A stretch of DNA of 64,000 bases, from NCBI GenBank assembly GCA_902489745.1, contig CABUBB010000001.1, positions 248,001-312,000 of the forward strand, in the 5' to 3' direction. This document shows positions 17,321 through 26,630 of the stretch, piece by piece; within the stretch, counting starts at the first letter, position 1; the number at the start of each line of letters is the position of its first letter. The DNA comes from Metaruminococcus_A sp003150405 (lineage in GTDB: Bacteria; Bacillota; Clostridia; Oscillospirales; Ruminococcaceae). Below the pieces are notes generated by a model. That model was not told the DNA's origin. It searched no databases and saw nothing but the letters and a program-made list of their open reading frames with translations. A program made the position numbers and the translations under genes.

Positions 17321-18801
17321 TTCTCTTCAAGCCTCCCATATAACTTGGTGATATGCCGTATTTTTTGGGCAAGCGCCACATCCAACACACCAGGAGTTAA
17401 CCGCCATTTCCAGTTACAGCCCACCGTGGAAGGGGTATTCATCCGTGCACTGGTATCAAGATTCAAAAAATCCTGCATCTGCGCAATGGCGGTATCGCCT
17501 ACACTTGCCCATGCCCCTTTGATGAAGCCCCAATGGTACCCCTCAGCTTCGTTTAGACGCAGGTAGTCCCTGCAAAAGGCCGCGTCCTCCTCCGGAATGG
17601 TATGGAACCATCCGTCGATGGTATCATTGTCATGGGTACCGGTATACACCACACAGTTTTTGTCATAGTTGTGGGGGAGATAATCGCTCTCCTCTCTGGA
17701 ATCAAAGGCAAACTGTAACACCTTCATGCCGGGGTACCCTGTTTTTTTAAGCAGTTTGCGCACCGAATCGGTCAAATAGCCCAAATCCTCTGCGATAATG
17801 GGTACATCGCCCAGGGTGCGCTGGAGCGTCTTGAAAAAGTCCCAGCCTGGGCCCTTGCGCCAACGCCCGTTTTCCGCTGTTTCATCCCCATAGGGGATGG
17901 CGTAGTAGCTGTCAAATCCGCGGAAATGGTCAATCCGGGTCACATCATACCGTTCGCTTGCCGCCTGGATGCGCCGCATCCACCACTTGTAACCGTCTTT
18001 TTTGTGGCGACCCCACCGGTACAACGGATTGCCCCAAAGCTGTCCGGTCGCCGAAAACGCATCCGGCGGGCAACCAGAAACCTCTATCGGCCGCCCGTCC
18101 TTGTCCAACTGGAACAGCTCCCGGTTCGCCCATACGTCGGCGCTGTCCAGTGCCACATAAATGGGAATGTCCCCAACAATTTTTATCCCTTTTTCGGCCG
18201 CATATTTTTTGAGCTTACTCCACTGGGTAAAAAATTCGTACTGCACAAACGCCCAAAAACAACACTCGCTGCGCAGCTCTTCTCGCGCAGCCACCAGTGC
18301 CGCGGGCTTCCGCAGCCGCAGCCCCTTATCCCATTCCATCCAGCCCTTTCCGCCGTTTTGCCCCTTGAGCGCCATGTAAAGTGCATAGTCGCTAAGCCAC
18401 CAGCCCTGCTTTTTGCAGAATTTTAAAAAGCCGGGCATGGTCTGGTCAAACCGGGAAAACGCCCGGTGCAGCACCGTAAACCGGTGCTTTTCCAGCGCGG
18501 AAAAATCCACCGCCTCCGGGTTGCCGCCCCAAACCGGCTGAGAAAGCTCTTGTGCTGTGAGCAGCTTCTGCTCCCGCAGCAGTCCAAGGTCGACAAAATA
18601 AGGGTTTCCCGCAAAGGTCGAATAGGATTGGTAGGGGGAGTCCCCGTAGCTCGTTGGCCCAATCGGCAGGATTTGCCAGTACCGCTGTCCCGCCTGATTC
18701 AAAAAGTCAACAAACCGGTACGCCTCCTTGCCAAACGTCCCAATCCCATAGGGGGAGGGCAGGGAGGAAATGTGCATCAAAATTCCGCTGGCACGCTTCA
18801 T
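17317..18801 (-). CDS. malQ: 4-alpha-glucanotransferase (amylomaltase)
   Basis: A GH77 enzyme that transfers maltodextrin segments between chains, making short oligosaccharides usable by the phosphorylase encoded just downstream. It is 494 residues from the ATG at 18801, which has AGGAGG 7 nt upstream; the frame stays open a further 17 codons without a good start. Visible GH77 motifs are RASGILMHISSLPSPYGIG, VGDIPIYVALDSADVWAN, ATGQLWGNPLY, RIDHFRGF (nucleophile Asp), IAEDLG (acid Glu) and THDND. It overlaps glgP by 4 bp. Confidence 0.95.
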   Translation of the reverse strand: MKRASGILMHISSLPSPYGIGTFGKEAYRFVDFLNQAGQRYWQILPIGPTSYGDSPYQSYSTFAGNPYFVDLGLLREQKLLTAQELSQPVWGGNPEAVDFSALEKHRFTVLHRAFSRFDQTMPGFLKFCKKQGWWLSDYALYMALKGQNGGKGWMEWDKGLRLRKPAALVAAREELRSECCFWAFVQYEFFTQWSKLKKYAAEKGIKIVGDIPIYVALDSADVWANRELFQLDKDGRPIEVSGCPPDAFSATGQLWGNPLYRWGRHKKDGYKWWMRRIQAASERYDVTRIDHFRGFDSYYAIPYGDETAENGRWRKGPGWDFFKTLQRTLGDVPIIAEDLGYLTDSVRKLLKKTGYPGMKVLQFAFDSREESDYLPHNYDKNCVVYTGTHDNDTIDGWFHTIPEEDAAFCRDYLRLNEAEGYHWGFIKGAWASVGDTAIAQMQDFLNLDTSARMNTPSTVGCNWKWRLTPGVLDVALAQKIRHITKLYGRLEEK

Positions 18802-19601
18802 GGAAAACCTCCTGTTATTTTTGCTCCGCCGTCTCCGCTGTCCCGCCTGCATTGGCCAAAGACCACAATATGTACCGGCGTAATGGTTACAGCGCCGTAC
18901 AACGACGCTTTTCGTCTTTAAACGCTTTGTCGCAAATTTTGGGCGGACAGAGAAAAATTCTGCTCCTGAATTTAATTTATGAGACTATTATACCACAATG
19001 GTCATTCGTAGGCCTATCTCTGTGCAAAAATAGTCTCTTTTTATAGCAAAATATCTGCTCAGCCGACCGGGGCCTTGCTTTGGTGTGCAGCGTAAGGTTG
19101 TTTTTTCTCACACAGACTACAGGCTTACATCTTGCGCCTTGAATGAAAAGTACTTCCCGTTTTTCGTAAGTGATACAAAATTCTCGCCGCGGTCAAAATC
19201 TTCGGTCATGGGTACCGCAGAGGTTGTTATACCATGCCGCAGTCCGGCTGTCACCGGGTATGGGGGCAAAACAACCGCGGCCCGGCTGTTGCTCCAATCC
19301 GCTTTTTCGCAATCTTTTTTTGGGAGATCCAAAACCCTCTTCGGTATTCCATGCGCTCGTTGCAGGCTCTTTGGTGTGCGGATTAGCCGTATTTCCTTCC
19401 GCTGGTTCAATCTCTGCCTGGCCTGGTTCCGCCCAACGTCTGGAAAGGTTATGTCTCTGTCCCAGCTTCGGCCAGACCTCGTCTGGTTCCGGCCTCGCTG
19501 CCCTCCAACATCCCCCTCGGTTCGACCAAATTCTCCCGTACTTTACAAAAACCATCTGCCAATGGTACAATAAATAAAACATCCGTTTAAGGAGGTATAA
19601 T
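18802..19601. other. 800-nt divergent intergenic region between malQ and capA
   Basis: On the minus strand an extended -10 (TGGTATAAT, 18987-18992 on plus) could drive malQ-glgP. It is flanked by a 9-bp inverted repeat, GAGACTATT/AATAGTCTC (18981 and 19029), a possible operator. The 19300-19540 part is pyrimidine-rich with repeated CTGGTTC and CTGG words and holds no credible gene. Confidence 0.4.
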
Positions 19602-20879
19602 GTGGCGTATTATAAAAAGAAAAAGAAAAAACGGCTCAAGGTCCGCAACATATTCATTGCTCTGCTGGCGCTCCTGCTCGTTGCAGCTTTCGGGGTTTCC
19701 ATCTGGGCCATTGTCGACCATTTTGCGGTTGAGGATACCATGGCTCCCAGCAGCACGTCCAGCTCTTCCAGCAGCGAGGACAGCAGCTCAGAACCCCCAA
19801 TCCCGGAACCTACTACCGCGCGGGTTATGGTCACTGGCGATAACCTCATTCATTCCAGAATCTATATGCTTGCCCAGCAAAAGGCGGGCGGCACTGGGTA
19901 CGATTTTACCTACACCTATTCCCAGGTGGCGCCTATCTTCGCCCAGGCGGATTTTGGCGTCATGAACCAGGAAACCCCGCTTGCCGCCTCCAGGCCGCCC
20001 TCCAACTGGCCGCTTTTTAATACCCCGACCGAACTTGGCGACCATATGGTGGATATCGGCATCAAGGTGTTTAACCACGCCAACAACCACATTTTGGACC
20101 AGGGCGTTTCCGGCGCGCTGGAGACCATCCAGTTCTGGAAAGACAAAGCCGATCAGGGAATTGTCCTCACCGGCGCCTATAACGGTGAAGAAGATTTAAA
20201 CACCGTCAAAAAGCATACGGTTAACGGCATCACCTTCAGCTACATCGGCGTCACCGAATATACAAACGGCAACACCAAACCGGCGGATTCCGAGCTCAAG
20301 CTCCTCAACCTTGCCGACCCGAATCAGACCCAGGCGCAGATTGAGGCCGAAATTCAAAAACAAATTGCCGCAGCCAAAGCCGAGTCCGACGTTGTCTGTG
20401 TCTTTATGCACTGGCAGCAGGAATGCAACACCGAAATCACTCAGGGGCAGGAGGCCTTTGTCAATAAACTCATCTCTTGGGGCGCAGACGTTATCTACGG
20501 CAGCGGCCCGCACGTCCTCCAGCCCATTCGGTATGTGGAGAAGCCGGACGGCGGCAAGGCGCTCGTCGCTTATTCGCTCGGCAACTTCATCTCCACCGAG
20601 CAAAAGGCCACCAATATGGGCGGCGGTATCCTCGATATTACCTATGAAAAGGAATATGAGAACAACACCGTTTCCATTAAGGATGTCACCTTTATCCCGA
20701 CAGTTACCCATTACAATTCCAACTACTCGGATATCCGCATCATCCCCTTTTCCGAGTATTCGGCCGAGCTTGCTCAGCAGCATGGCGTGCGGAAATATCA
20801 GTCTCAGTTCAGCTACGAGTTCATCAAGGAGAAATTCAATACCATCATCGGTGAGGAATTCCTCAAAACCACCCTGTAA
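19602..20879 (+). CDS. CapA-family metallophosphatase-like protein
   Basis: 425 residues with a poly-Lys start, one N-terminal membrane helix (about 15-37), a Ser/Glu-rich linker and then a CapA/PgsA domain. The domain motifs are TGDNLIHSRI, NQETP, NHANNHILDQG, MHWQQE, GSGPHVLQP and SLGNFIS. Family members take part in poly-gamma-glutamate or capsule export or anchoring, but many Firmicute copies have unknown roles. No pgsB/pgsC or other capsule genes are adjacent, so capsule synthesis is not supported here. The start is GTG at 19602, 6 nt after GGAGG; an ATG two bases earlier (ATGTG) opens a different, short frame. Confidence 0.88.
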   Translation: MAYYKKKKKKRLKVRNIFIALLALLLVAAFGVSIWAIVDHFAVEDTMAPSSTSSSSSSEDSSSEPPIPEPTTARVMVTGDNLIHSRIYMLAQQKAGGTGYDFTYTYSQVAPIFAQADFGVMNQETPLAASRPPSNWPLFNTPTELGDHMVDIGIKVFNHANNHILDQGVSGALETIQFWKDKADQGIVLTGAYNGEEDLNTVKKHTVNGITFSYIGVTEYTNGNTKPADSELKLLNLADPNQTQAQIEAEIQKQIAAAKAESDVVCVFMHWQQECNTEITQGQEAFVNKLISWGADVIYGSGPHVLQPIRYVEKPDGGKALVAYSLGNFISTEQKATNMGGGILDITYEKEYENNTVSIKDVTFIPTVTHYNSNYSDIRIIPFSEYSAELAQQHGVRKYQSQFSYEFIKEKFNTIIGEEFLKTTL

Positions 20880-21440
20880 GCAAAATGGTGAAAGGCCGCT
20901 TTTGCTTTACCGCTGCAAATATCTGAAGATGCGGTGGTCCATAACAGTCCCGGCAGCTGAAACTTTGCAGCCAAGAAAGAGGCGCGGCAGATTTTGCCGT
21001 GCCTCTTTGCTCTTTATATATGCTTTCACAAATTTCTCAGCGGCTGCTTCCGTAGAAAAACGGCATCGTCCCCGGTTTTACCCATTACTAAACCGGTTTT
21101 ATTCCTGAACCTCTCGCCCATAAGCCCTCTTGGTAAACAACTTTATCTCAGTTCTGCCTGTCTTTGAACCTCCCCTTTGAAAGCCCGTTTTGTATCTGGA
21201 AAGCTCTGTCTCCAAGCCAATGTTTTTCTCGGCTTCACCTTCCCCCAAACGGCTTTATCCGCCTTCGGACTTCACGTCTGCAAGCCCGTGTTGCAGCTGT
21301 GTTCGTCTGCGCTCCCAAATTGGTTTTGGGGTCCGCCTGTTCCAGAACCTTTCATCTGCAAGCCCGCCTGTTCTTAATCAATCCCTCCTCTAAATCTGAT
21401 TATTCCAGCTGCGCGCGTGAAACCATCCGCCGCTCAATTC
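20880..21440. other. Gene-free region between capA and tetR
   Basis: About 560 nt, pyrimidine-rich on the plus strand. TCTGCAAGCCCG occurs twice (about 21268 and 21356). No supported gene. Confidence 0.4.
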
Positions 21441-21485
21441 AAAAAAGTCCCTGTATCCGCCAAAAGGCGGTGCAGGGACTTTTTT
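21441..21485 (-). terminator. Terminator of the RND-tetR operon
   Basis: Stem AAAAAAGTCCCTGTATCCGCC with its near-perfect complement and loop AAAA, ending 3 nt from the tetR stop. A/T tracts lie on both sides. Confidence 0.88.
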
Positions 21486-21487
21486 GC

Positions 21488-22081
21488 CTAATTAAGCAGC
21501 TTGACGAACTTCTCAAAGAAAAAGTCCAGGAGGTGCTGCGCTCCGTTTTCCGGGTAAAACCCGCAGGCATTGCCCCCAGTGTGGCTCAGCGCCGCCGCAA
21601 TGCAGATAAATGCAAACACCATATCCTGCTTGCCCGGCTCCCCGGTGATGATGCCTTCATCCTTGCCCACCTGTACCAGCCGCGCGAGGATTTCGGTCAG
21701 CCGCTCCATCAGTTCGTTGCGCTTCCCCAAAATTCGTTGAGAAAGAGCCGTGTCGTATTCGTCAATCTGGTCGGAGACAAACACCACCCGGAAAAAGCTG
21801 CGGTGTTCCTCAAAAATGGTGTTTATTTCCACCGCTATCCGGTCAAACCCCTCCCGGAAGGTCCCGTCAAAGGCAATTTCGGAGAGCTGGCCAAGGTAAA
21901 AATCAATAAAGTGGTTAATTGCCTCCGCCAAAATTTCTTCTTTGGAGGAAAAATATTCGTAAACCGTTCCTTTCCCAACACCGGCCTGTTCGGCGATTGC
22001 CGCTATCGTCAGCTCGGTCGGCGCCGTGCAGTGGTCGCTTAAGGCGATAACCGCGTCTAGGATTTCTTCGCGTTTTGACAT
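21488..22081 (-). CDS. TetR/AcrR-family transcriptional repressor
   Basis: 197 residues. The N-terminal helix-turn-helix (about residues 8-50) has the TetR signature IAAIAEQAGVGKGTVYEYFS followed by SKEEIL. The rest is a divergent helical ligand and dimer domain. It lies 12 bp after the RND pump gene on the same strand, its Shine-Dalgarno overlapping the pump stop codon, so it is co-transcribed and probably autoregulates the operon. The likely target is the perfect GACCGACCGGTCGGTC-type palindrome at 26047-26072. I chose the ATG at 22081 because AAAGGA is well spaced to it; an ATG three codons earlier abuts the Shine-Dalgarno. Confidence 0.92.
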   Translation of the reverse strand: MSKREEILDAVIALSDHCTAPTELTIAAIAEQAGVGKGTVYEYFSSKEEILAEAINHFIDFYLGQLSEIAFDGTFREGFDRIAVEINTIFEEHRSFFRVVFVSDQIDEYDTALSQRILGKRNELMERLTEILARLVQVGKDEGIITGEPGKQDMVFAFICIAAALSHTGGNACGFYPENGAQHLLDFFFEKFVKLLN

Positions 22082-22093
22082 GTTCGCCATCCT

Positions 22094-25000
22094 TTACGAT
22101 AAATTGGCCGCACCGTCCAGTTCCGGGGTTTCCGGTTCTTCTGCGCTTACTGTTTTGTTTTTCCGGTGGAACATTTTGTAAAGCGCCGGAACCAGGAACA
22201 GGGTCAGCAGGGTGGAGTAGAGCAGGCCGCCAATGGTCGTCACTGCCATTGGACGCATCAGCTCACCGCCGGCGCTGGTGTCAAACACCGTGGTGGAAAG
22301 CGCAATAATCGTCGTCAGTGCCGTCATCAAAATCGGCCGCAGCCGGTGCTTCCCAGTCAGGATCAGTGCCTCAACCGTGTCCATTCCCTTGTCGCGCTGC
22401 TGGTTCGCGTAATCCACAAAGACAATCCCGTTGTTGACGACAATACCCACCAGTACCACAAAACCAATCAGTGAAACTACACTCACCGGCATCCGCGCCG
22501 CAAACAGCGCAAGGAAAGCACCGGTAAAGGCGAGCGGAATGGTGAACATGACAATGAACGGGGAGAGCAGGGACTGGAACTGTGCCACCATGACCAGGTA
22601 AATAAACAGGATCGCCAGCCCAATCATCAGGTAAAGGTCGTTGAAGGCGCTCGCAATGCTTTCGCTTTCGCCGCCGACTTCAACCCGGCAGCCGTCCGGC
22701 AGGGCAGCTGCGTCTACCTTTGCCTTAATTTGGCCGTTTACATCGCCGGAAAGGTATCCCGCCTCCAGAGAGGCTGTTACACTTACATAACGTTCCTGCC
22801 CCTCGTGCTGGATCGAGGTGAACCCTTCCGCCAGCCCAACCTCTGCAATGTCGCCCAGACGTACCGCTTCTCCGTTTGTATTTTCAATGGTGATGTCCGC
22901 AAGCTTTTCCGAGGTCATCGGTTCCTCGCGTTCATCCTTGACATAAATTTCATAAGACAGGCTGCTTTCGGTCAGGGTGGTCGCCGCCTGCTCCGCGGCA
23001 ATCTCTTCACTCACCGCCATATAAACCTGCGCCACCGTCAGCCCCTTGGCAATCGCCTTGTCTTTGTCCACCGTAATGCGGATTTCCTCGCTGGCTTTGC
23101 CCAATCCGTTGTCCACATCGGTGGTGCCCTCGGTTCCGGCAATGAGTTCGGAAATCTGGTTTGCAGCCGCCTTCAAGTTGTCCAGGTCGCGCCCGTAAAC
23201 GTTGTAAACAATCTGTCCGCCGCTCAGTGCCGAAATGTCGGAGTTGCTTCCGTCCGCCGCCACCGCATAAGGCTTGCCTGCGGTCTTGTCGCGGATATCC
23301 TGCACCACCTCGTCGGTTGAACGGGTGCGGTCGTCCTTGAGCTGAACATAAATAGTGGTTCCGCTGCCGCCCATCATCGACATGATGCTGGCGCTGCTGC
23401 CGCCGGAGTAGAGCATGCCCACGGTGTCAACATCCTGCACATCAAGCAGCGTGCCGGAAAGCTCGTCAAGCGCTGCAAAGCTGTCGTCCTGGCTGTAGTC
23501 GTCCGGCATTTCCACCGAAACGGTGATGTTCCCGCTGTCCATCGACGGGAACAGCTCGGTGCCGGAGGAGAAGGCAGCCGCAATGCTGGCGCCCAGCAGC
23601 ACCACGCAGACGACAATGGTCGCCCAGCTGTGCCGAAGCGATTTTGCAAGGACCTTCCCGTAAAAATCGGCCAGCTTGTCGGTAAAGTTGCGCTTAAAGA
23701 CAATCGGCTTCTTCATCATGGTGCTGCACGCTGCCGGAACTACCGTCAGTGCAACTGCAAGGCTCGCGAGCAGCGCATAGGCAATGGTCAGCGCCATGTC
23801 GGTGAAGAGCTGGCGGGTTATGCCGTGGGTAAAAACAATCGGCACAAAAACAATGACCGTTGTTAGCGTGGAGGAGATAATGGCGGCAGACACCTCTTTA
23901 GCGCCCTTGATGGCCGCTTCCTTAGCGCCCATTCCTTCCCGCCGGTACCGGAAGATGTTTTCAATGACCACAATCGAGTTGTCTACCAGCATGCCGACAC
24001 CCAGCGCGAGGCCGCTCATCGAAATCATGTTGAGGGTAATGCCGGAGAAATACATCAGCACAAAGGCCCCAATGACGCTGATGACAATCGAAATGCCGAC
24101 AATAAAGGTCGGTTTGATTTTCCGCAGAAAGATGAAGAGGATGACCACTGCAAACAGTGCGCCCCACAACAGATTGCTGATGATGGTGTTGATCATCAGG
24201 TCAACGTATTCACCCTGATCCATCAGCACGTCGAACCGCACGTCCTGGTTGAGCGCGTGCACCTCGTCCATCCGGGCCTGCACGCTGTGCGCCACCTCAG
24301 CGGTCGAAATGTTCGGCTGCTTTTGGAGCGACAAAATGACCGCGTGGTTGCCGTTGACGCGGGAATACATGGTGTCCGCGTTGTTGTAGGAGACAACATC
24401 CGCCACATCGGCAAGCTGAACGCTTTTGTAGTCCGGAATCTCCATCAGAGTCAGGTTCTGCAGCTCCTCAATCGACCCAATCTTGTCCCCGATTCGAACC
24501 GGGTAGCTGATACCATCGCCAGAATCCACCGTGCCTGCCGGCATGCTGAAGTTCTCCCCGGCAAGGATGCCGGAAATCATGTCAGCGGTAACGGTAATTT
24601 CCGGAATTTCCATCTGCGCAAGCTGGCTTTTGACAATCTGCTCCACCTGGGAGTCCACCTTGGCATACAGCTCTTTGCGCGCCGCTTCAATCTGCTCGTT
24701 TACCACAGATTCCGGCAGGTTTTGCTGCATCAGGTTCTGCTTCTGCTTTTCAAATTCGGCGTCCACCTGTGCAAGTGCCTGCTGTTTCGGCTGGGCGAGC
24801 GCTGCGTCCGCCATTTCGGCGGTCATACCCTGTGCCAGCATGGCCTGCTTTTGTTCTTCAAATTTCTGGTTGACCTGCTCCACTGCCTGTTGTTTCGGCT
24901 GTGCAAGCGCCTGGTCGGCCATTTCAGCGGTCAGCTTTTGGTTCAGCGCCGCCTGCCGCTGAGCTTCTAGCTGGCTGTCAATCTGCTTGATAATCTCTTC

Positions 25001-25648
25001 CCGTGCTTTGGTACGGATCTGCGTTTCCGCTTCGCTCTTATAGTGCGCCTGAATATCGGCATTGAGCGCGTCGAGCTTTTCCTGTGACAGGGTTACGTCC
25101 ACCAGGTTGGAGACCAGCCCGCTGGAGGAGACCGACGCTACGCCGTTCACGCTCTCAATTTCCGGAATCACCTTGTCCTCAATGTACTGGGAGGCTTCCT
25201 CCGCACCCATCCCTTCCACCGAGACCGCCAGCGACAGTATCGGCATCATGTCGGGGTTGAGCTTCATAATCATCGGCGTGCCCGCCTCGTCCGGCAGGTA
25301 GCTCTCCAGCATGTCCAGCTTTTCCCGCATCTCAATCATGGCGGTGTCCATGTTGGTTTCTTCGTTGAATTTTAATATCACCATCGAGACGTTTTCACTG
25401 GAAACCGAGCTGACTTCCTCAATGTTGTTAATCGAAGCCATTCCCTGTTCCAGCGGGGAGGTGAGCTTCTGTTCCACCTCCTCCGGCGAAGCACCGGCGT
25501 AGGTGGTTGAAATCACCGCGTAGGGGAGGTTAAAGCTCGGGATTAAATCCACCGTCATGTTGGTATAGGAAACAACCCCCAGCACCAGTATGATGATGAC
25601 CGCCACCAGTATGGTGAATGGTTTTTTGACACTGAATCTTGAAAACAT
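22094..25648 (-). CDS. RND (HAE1-type) efflux transporter with a coiled-coil insertion
   Basis: 1184 residues. An RND permease exports drugs or other small molecules using proton motive force. It shows the usual order: TM1 after FSRFSVKKPFTILV, a porter domain starting DLIPSFNLPYAVISTTYAGA, the TM4 motif GLALGVGMLVDNSIVVIENI with its proton-relay Asp pair nearby, and a second half with VGIVVNNGIVFVDYAN. Unusually, the first porter domain carries about 130 extra residues (about 205-340) rich in Gln, Ala, Glu and Lys, with two tandem copies of a unit containing TAEMADxALAQPKQQA, predicted to form a coiled coil. No membrane-fusion partner gene is adjacent. The start ATG at 25648 follows GGAG. 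Confidence 0.93.
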   Translation of the reverse strand: MFSRFSVKKPFTILVAVIIILVLGVVSYTNMTVDLIPSFNLPYAVISTTYAGASPEEVEQKLTSPLEQGMASINNIEEVSSVSSENVSMVILKFNEETNMDTAMIEMREKLDMLESYLPDEAGTPMIMKLNPDMMPILSLAVSVEGMGAEEASQYIEDKVIPEIESVNGVASVSSSGLVSNLVDVTLSQEKLDALNADIQAHYKSEAETQIRTKAREEIIKQIDSQLEAQRQAALNQKLTAEMADQALAQPKQQAVEQVNQKFEEQKQAMLAQGMTAEMADAALAQPKQQALAQVDAEFEKQKQNLMQQNLPESVVNEQIEAARKELYAKVDSQVEQIVKSQLAQMEIPEITVTADMISGILAGENFSMPAGTVDSGDGISYPVRIGDKIGSIEELQNLTLMEIPDYKSVQLADVADVVSYNNADTMYSRVNGNHAVILSLQKQPNISTAEVAHSVQARMDEVHALNQDVRFDVLMDQGEYVDLMINTIISNLLWGALFAVVILFIFLRKIKPTFIVGISIVISVIGAFVLMYFSGITLNMISMSGLALGVGMLVDNSIVVIENIFRYRREGMGAKEAAIKGAKEVSAAIISSTLTTVIVFVPIVFTHGITRQLFTDMALTIAYALLASLAVALTVVPAACSTMMKKPIVFKRNFTDKLADFYGKVLAKSLRHSWATIVVCVVLLGASIAAAFSSGTELFPSMDSGNITVSVEMPDDYSQDDSFAALDELSGTLLDVQDVDTVGMLYSGGSSASIMSMMGGSGTTIYVQLKDDRTRSTDEVVQDIRDKTAGKPYAVAADGSNSDISALSGGQIVYNVYGRDLDNLKAAANQISELIAGTEGTTDVDNGLGKASEEIRITVDKDKAIAKGLTVAQVYMAVSEEIAAEQAATTLTESSLSYEIYVKDEREEPMTSEKLADITIENTNGEAVRLGDIAEVGLAEGFTSIQHEGQERYVSVTASLEAGYLSGDVNGQIKAKVDAAALPDGCRVEVGGESESIASAFNDLYLMIGLAILFIYLVMVAQFQSLLSPFIVMFTIPLAFTGAFLALFAARMPVSVVSLIGFVVLVGIVVNNGIVFVDYANQQRDKGMDTVEALILTGKHRLRPILMTALTTIIALSTTVFDTSAGGELMRPMAVTTIGGLLYSTLLTLFLVPALYKMFHRKNKTVSAEEPETPELDGAANLS

Positions 25649-26046
25649 AACGCACTCCAATCTGCCGGTTGAAAATCTGGCCGCAAGACCAAAAGCGGGA
25701 GCAGACAGCCACTCGCAGCGAAACTGCCTGCGGAAGCCAATGAAATTTCAAATTGTTTTAGAATTATCGCAGAAACGCGCTTGGGGGTATGCTCCAAGCT
25801 CCCGGCTTGTGCCGGGCCGGGTGAAGGCGCATCGAACGGTCAGGACATGTGCTGCTTAAAATTTTTTGAATCCTACAAAGGTTCTGGTCCGTCCCAACAA
25901 AAAAATTTTAGTTGGAATAACTCCGCCAAAGTTTTGAAAAGGCCTTATTTCGGTTCGCAAACCGAAACGTGTTCTCTGGCCGCACAAAAAAGTAACTAGG
26001 CGTGTTTGCCTATGTTCCTTTGAAACAAATTGAAATCCAATCCGCT
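25649..26046 (-). other. Long untranslated leader of the RND operon
   Basis: About 425 nt lie between the predicted transcription start (near 26075) and the pump ATG. No credible peptide is seen. Internal inverted words such as CCCGGC...GCCGGG and TTCGGTTTGCGAACCGAAA show that the leader can fold. Confidence 0.4.
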
Positions 26047-26072
26047 TTTCCGACCGACCGGTCGGTCGGAAA
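26047..26072. promoter_or_regulatory. Perfect 26-bp palindromic TetR-type operator
   Basis: The arms TTTCCGACCGACC and GGTCGGTCGGAAA are exact inverted repeats. The GACCGACCGGTCGGTC core is typical of TetR-family sites. It begins about 10 nt downstream of the -10 element on the minus strand, so a bound repressor would block initiation. Confidence 0.88.
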
Positions 26073-26081
26073 CCGAAATCC

Positions 26082-26111
26082 ATTATAGTCCTGGAAGATG
26101 CTTCAAGTCAA
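26082..26111 (-). promoter_or_regulatory. Promoter of the RND-tetR operon
   Basis: On the minus strand TTGACT, an 18-bp spacer and a perfect TATAAT, followed directly by the palindromic operator. Confidence 0.85.
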
Positions 26112-26582
26112 TGAACTGTTTTTGAACAATCTGTGTCCGGTTGCACTCCAGTTGTATCGGTTTGTTCAATTAAATTGGTGTAGCCTGTCAAATTCATCCT
26201 CCACTTTCAAAATTGCGAATTTCGGCATCTTTTCGGCAAGATCCAAAATGCGTATATCACTTTTCGGCGCCGGTAAATCCGCCGGCACCTAGCGCACGCC
26301 TTCTTTCAGCGAAACAACATGAATTCAACTAATATCCGGAGCCAACCCCCTCCATTATCCGTTAAATATTGAGTCGGTTTTCCGGTATCCTTTAACGGTC
26401 GATTTTACTTATTTTTACCGGCATTAAGGCCATATCTGTGCCGAATGCAAAAAGCCTGCATTGTTATTTTGCCTTCCAGCCAAAGTGTCAAACGTCCCTC
26501 CATTCTGCCATTGGAACAGTGGGCGTACAGACAGCCAAACTGTGCCGTTTCCTTGAAAATCAGGTGAACACAGAAAAAAGAA
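26112..26582. other. Divergent intergenic region
   Basis: About 470 nt between the RND promoter and the next plus-strand promoter. No gene or strong structure recognised. Confidence 0.4.
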
Positions 26583-26611
26583 TTGTGTTTCCGCTGCGCT
26601 TTTGGTATAGT
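26583..26611 (+). promoter_or_regulatory. Promoter of the gene at 26631
   Basis: TTGTGT, a 17-bp spacer and TATAGT, placing the start about 12 nt before the gene, which has a short leader. Confidence 0.55.
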
Positions 26612-26630
26612 ATTATTTGAGGTGAATTGA

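Noticed and set aside
19600..19965. ATG at 19600 as the start of a separate gene
   Set aside because: The frame is a shadow of capA; the CapA domain is in the frame of the GTG at 19602, with the same ribosome binding site.
25856..26083. 75-codon minus-strand ORF starting at the RND transcription start
   Set aside because: It would be read from the operator itself, has no ribosome binding site and no conserved features.
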